Source: Pseudomonadota bacterium (lineage in GTDB: Bacteria; Myxococcota_A; Bradymonadia; UBA4248). From it: a stretch of 8,904 nucleotides of DNA. Under the pieces are notes generated by a model. That model searched no databases, was not told the origin of the DNA, and saw nothing but the letters and a program-made list of their open reading frames with translations. A program made the translations under genes and the position numbers. Positions 7,262 to 8,904 of this stretch are shown piece by piece. Each line of letters opens with the position of its first letter. Position 1 is the stretch's first letter. The stretch is taken from contig WQTY01000068.1 in NCBI GenBank assembly GCA_009786045.1, positions 1-8,904 of the forward strand. The letters are read 5' to 3'.

Positions 7262-7296
7262 GTGCTATCGTCGCCCTGACGGGCAACGATACGCAC
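7262..7296 (+). repeat. Second hairpin after the ATPase gene
   Basis: Stem gtgc-tatcgt / acgata-gcac (7262-7271 with 7286-7296, one bulged c) continues as gccc/gggc (7273-7276 with 7281-7284) with a tgac loop. A short T-run (7305-7309) follows at a distance, so a joint terminator with the preceding hairpin is possible. The rest of this 223-bp gap (7300-7422) shows nothing I recognise. Confidence 0.45.
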
Positions 7297-7422
7297 TCGC
7301 AATATTTTTGGAGGCGAGGGCCACATCGCAAACATCGAATTCACTGACAATCAGCGAGCGATACCGTTCAATAATGGCGTGTGGTGATTAATATACAGAT
7401 TTTGCTCGAATAGCCAGAAGCG

Positions 7423-8058
7423 CTATTTTTTCTTCGGTTCAATGATCGGATAGACGTTTCTGCCATAGGCTGTATTTACGACGATGCTCGCGCTTAAATA
7501 TAAGGCGATGAGTCCGGCTATGAGCAGGGCATAAGCGGGAATTGGCGAAAAGCTCGACGACAAAACGCCCAGATCGATGAGGGTTATGAACGGCATCGCC
7601 ACTGCAAGCACAATGACAACCAGAGACAGCAGGCTGAAAGGTTTCAGGAAAGCCGGCAGCCAAAGATAAACGGCCAAAGTGAGGACAATCCATGCATATC
7701 CGTCGATGGTGGTGTCGAGGGGGGTACCGGAAACAATGGCATTATGCTTGATGAACATCTCTATGCCGCCAGCAAGCAGGAAGAAAGCACTGAAAAACAA
7801 AAAGGTGTTGCCACCCGTTTGATTCCTGTTTTTCAAGTCAACGATCCCGACAATAAGCTGAACCAAAAAGCAACCGAGGAGCCAGCAACCGATCAATGGC
7901 ATGGCCGAAGTTTCCACAAACCCGTTAAGCAGCGCAAAAAAACAAAAACTGGCCACTGCCAGAGACACAAGACCAGCCGGAGCGGGGTTTGACCACGCAT
8001 TGGATGCCGACGCATTGACTGGGTTTTCCGCAGGGGTGGAATGATTTTTTTCTGTCAT
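7423..8058 (-). CDS. Acetate/succinate transporter-like membrane protein (AceTr, GPR1/FUN34/YaaH family)
   Basis: The product is 211 aa, an inner-membrane protein of the family that includes E. coli SatP (YaaH), an acetate and succinate carrier of about 188 aa. The family signature appears as N-P-A-P-A-G-L (24-30; usual form N-P-A-P-L-G-L). G-G-N-T-F (82-86) sits where the family has G-N-T-F-G, and Y-G-R-N-V-Y-P-I (198-205) matches the conserved C-terminal Y/F-G-R-x-V-x-P-I. Six hydrophobic segments can be drawn at about 29-47, 53-74, 86-103, 119-137, 141-161 and 174-194. The first 22 residues form a polar tail longer than usual, and the C-terminus is basic (K-K-K). The start ATG has AGAGG 6 nt upstream (8065-8069). 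It is transcribed alone from the promoter at 8232-8261. The substitution of Ala for Leu in the signature and the divergent middle part leave the substrate open. Confidence 0.85.
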   Translation of the reverse strand: MTEKNHSTPAENPVNASASNAWSNPAPAGLVSLAVASFCFFALLNGFVETSAMPLIGCWLLGCFLVQLIVGIVDLKNRNQTGGNTFLFFSAFFLLAGGIEMFIKHNAIVSGTPLDTTIDGYAWIVLTLAVYLWLPAFLKPFSLLSLVVIVLAVAMPFITLIDLGVLSSSFSPIPAYALLIAGLIALYLSASIVVNTAYGRNVYPIIEPKKK

Positions 8059-8118
8059 GGTTTTCCTCTATTTTTGGCAAAAAACATGGCCGACGCAACC
8101 GTTTTCGATTGTCGCGGC

Positions 8119-8274
8119 CTACCTTGTGCAGCTTTTTGCAATGGGCATGTTCCATTCGGCAAAAGCCCACCAGGCGGCTTTGACCGTTTCTGAGCGCCTG
8201 ATTGCCTCCGAACTGAATTTTCGGATGAAATATTGTAATCGAAAGGCGTAAAATATGTCAAGCCCACAGGCCAT
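8119..8274 (-). CDS. Possible small protein (51 aa) in the transporter leader region
   Basis: This open frame starts at ATG 8272-8274 and stops with TAG at 8119-8121. The composition is protein-like: an aromatic and basic N-terminal half (F-Y-A-F-R-L-Q-Y-F-I-R-K-F), then A-A-W-W-A-F-A-E-W-N-M-P-I. I do not recognise it. There is no Shine-Dalgarno. However, TTGACT (8306-8311) and TGCAAT (8283-8288) are spaced 17 bp on the minus strand and would start RNA almost at the ATG, so a leaderless mRNA is conceivable. The transporter promoter lies inside it. It may be chance. Confidence 0.22.
   Translation of the reverse strand: MACGLDIFYAFRLQYFIRKFSSEAIRRSETVKAAWWAFAEWNMPIAKSCTR
8232..8261 (-). promoter_or_regulatory. 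Sigma70-like promoter for the AceTr transporter gene
   Basis: Minus strand: perfect TTGACA (plus coordinates 8256-8261), an 18-bp spacer, then TACAAT (8232-8237, 5 of 6). RNA would start near 8225 and carry a leader of about 165 nt before the transporter ATG, long for a simple gene. I see no recognised riboswitch in it. Confidence 0.65.
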
Positions 8275-8320
8275 GCATAAGCATTGCAGGGGTAATGGAC
8301 ATGTCAGTCAAGATACCCTC

Positions 8321-8809
8321 TCAAACCCCTTGGCAGTCCAACGTATACTCCTGGTTGGCATCGACGGTTAGCGTACAGTCATAATCCTGATAAGATCTCG
8401 TATCTTCAATATCGAAGATCTTCGTCAGACAACGAATGACCAGCTTGTCATTCACATCGTACCATGCACAATTCTCGCTGAGTATGACCGGCCCCGCCAC
8501 AAGTAACAAGGCAGTAAGAATACGATCTTTTTCTTTCATGGCATCTGGATTGGCACGGATGACTCTCATAAAATGCACGAAAAGTTCTCTGTCTGGAAGG
8601 GGAACCACGCGCGACTTCTCTCCAAGTATGATAGCCACGAATTCAACAATCGGTTTAAGATCTCTCCAATTTTTGGAAAAATCTGTGCTAACTTCAACGC
8701 AGGTCTCAAAAATTTTGGTAAGCGTTTGTACGTCTCTATACACACCAGGTTCACCATAAAATGCTACCTTGTTGAGCATATTCACAGGGCAATCGCTTGA
8801 AAAAGTCAA
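8321..8809 (-). CDS. Unknown protein, body of an apparently frameshifted lipoprotein
   Basis: An open frame of up to 162 codons encodes a well-formed soluble alpha-helical protein, from about V-A-F-Y-G-E-P-G-V-Y onward, ending in D-C-Q-G-V. It contains a run of hydrophobic helices (P-I-V-E-F-V-A-I-I-L-G and I-L-T-A-L-L-L-V-A-G) and several cysteines. I recognise no family. Starts are poor: a TTG at 8809 or an ATG at 8777-8779, neither with a convincing Shine-Dalgarno, and the frame is closed upstream by a TGA. The frame that does carry a secretion signal (8751-8904) is offset by one base. Most simply the two are one lipoprotein gene broken, or mis-sequenced, by one extra base, perhaps at the A5 run 8800-8804. 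Codon use is mixed, unlike the C-ending ligase and ATPase genes. Confidence 0.6.
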   Translation of the reverse strand: MTFSSDCPVNMLNKVAFYGEPGVYRDVQTLTKIFETCVEVSTDFSKNWRDLKPIVEFVAIILGEKSRVVPLPDRELFVHFMRVIRANPDAMKEKDRILTALLLVAGPVILSENCAWYDVNDKLVIRCLTKIFDIEDTRSYQDYDCTLTVDANQEYTLDCQGV

Positions 8810-8904
8810 AGAACCACCCCGCCTTGCTTCCTGGAATCTGCACCATTTCGACGCCGCGACAGGCCGTCAGTGATAAGGCGAGTGCGATAGCGGCGCAGGG
8901 GGCG
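8751..8904 (-). CDS. Lipoprotein N-terminal fragment, running in from the right edge
   Basis: In this frame the window edge opens inside a signal sequence A-I-A-L-A-L-S-L-T-A-C. The lipobox L-T-A-C has its Cys at 8859-8861, so it would be cleaved by signal peptidase II and lipidated. About 35 further residues follow (V-Q-I-P-G-S-K-A-G-W-F-F-D-F-F-K and on) before TGA at 8751-8753. The start codon is off-window. It overlaps the body frame at 8321-8809. Either it is a short lipoprotein in its own right or, more likely, the true N-terminus of that protein before a frameshift. Confidence 0.55.
   Translation of the reverse strand, partial: APCAAIALALSLTACRGVEMVQIPGSKAGWFFDFFKRLPCEYAQQGSILW

Noticed and set aside
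8809..8822. gaaccaccccg, the reverse complement of the end of the repeat near 2823-2835
   Set aside because: The match is only about 12 bases and lies in a coding-like region. One or more 12-base matches are expected by chance in a window this size, and the hairpins are missing.

Overview
This window looks like chromosomal DNA from a Gram-negative bacterium. The evidence is a lipoprotein signal peptide with an L-T-A-C lipobox, a Sec-exported LprI-type protein, compact genes with Shine-Dalgarno sites and sigma70-like promoters. The long genes strongly prefer C-ending codons and base composition is moderate. An ACSL-type acyl-CoA ligase in tandem with a paralogue, plus a large two-module ATPase of the kind found at contractile-injection (eCIS, Afp15-like) loci, would fit a Myxococcota, Bradymonadota or other delta-proteobacterial-type lineage. 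No marker gene here settles the taxonomy.

Layout: (1) 2-466 (+) is the 3' end of a long-chain acyl-CoA ligase. After a 340-bp gap comes a complete paralogue at 807-2579 (+). (2) 2580-2869 is a gene-free stretch packed with perfect or near-perfect hairpins, lying between convergent genes. (3) 2870-3265 (-) is an LprI/DUF1311 protein with a signal peptide. 3362-4507 (-) is a LysM plus NlpC/P60- or CHAP-like peptidoglycan hydrolase with no signal peptide. A clear intrinsic terminator separates the two. (4) 4794-7199 (+) is divergent from the hydrolase and encodes an 801-residue AAA+ ATPase: winged-helix-like region, degenerate first AAA module, intact second AAA module, acidic tail. Two strong hairpins follow it. 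(5) 7423-8058 (-) is a six-TM acetate/succinate transporter-like (AceTr/YaaH) protein behind a good sigma70-type promoter and a long leader. A possible 51-codon ORF lies in that leader. (6) 8321-8904 (-) holds an unknown protein. A lipoprotein signal sequence runs in from the right edge in a different frame, so the locus appears frameshifted at an A5/T5 run.

How the genes may relate: the ligases activate fatty acids and the transporter moves short carboxylates, but they are not adjacent and no joint pathway can be shown. The most suggestive group is the middle one: a peptidoglycan hydrolase without a Sec signal, a periplasmic LprI-like (lysozyme-inhibitor family) protein just downstream of it, and a divergent eCIS-type ATPase. 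This resembles an effector, immunity protein and secretion-ATPase arrangement. That reading is inference: no sheath, tube or baseplate gene is present, and a terminator separates hydrolase and inhibitor.
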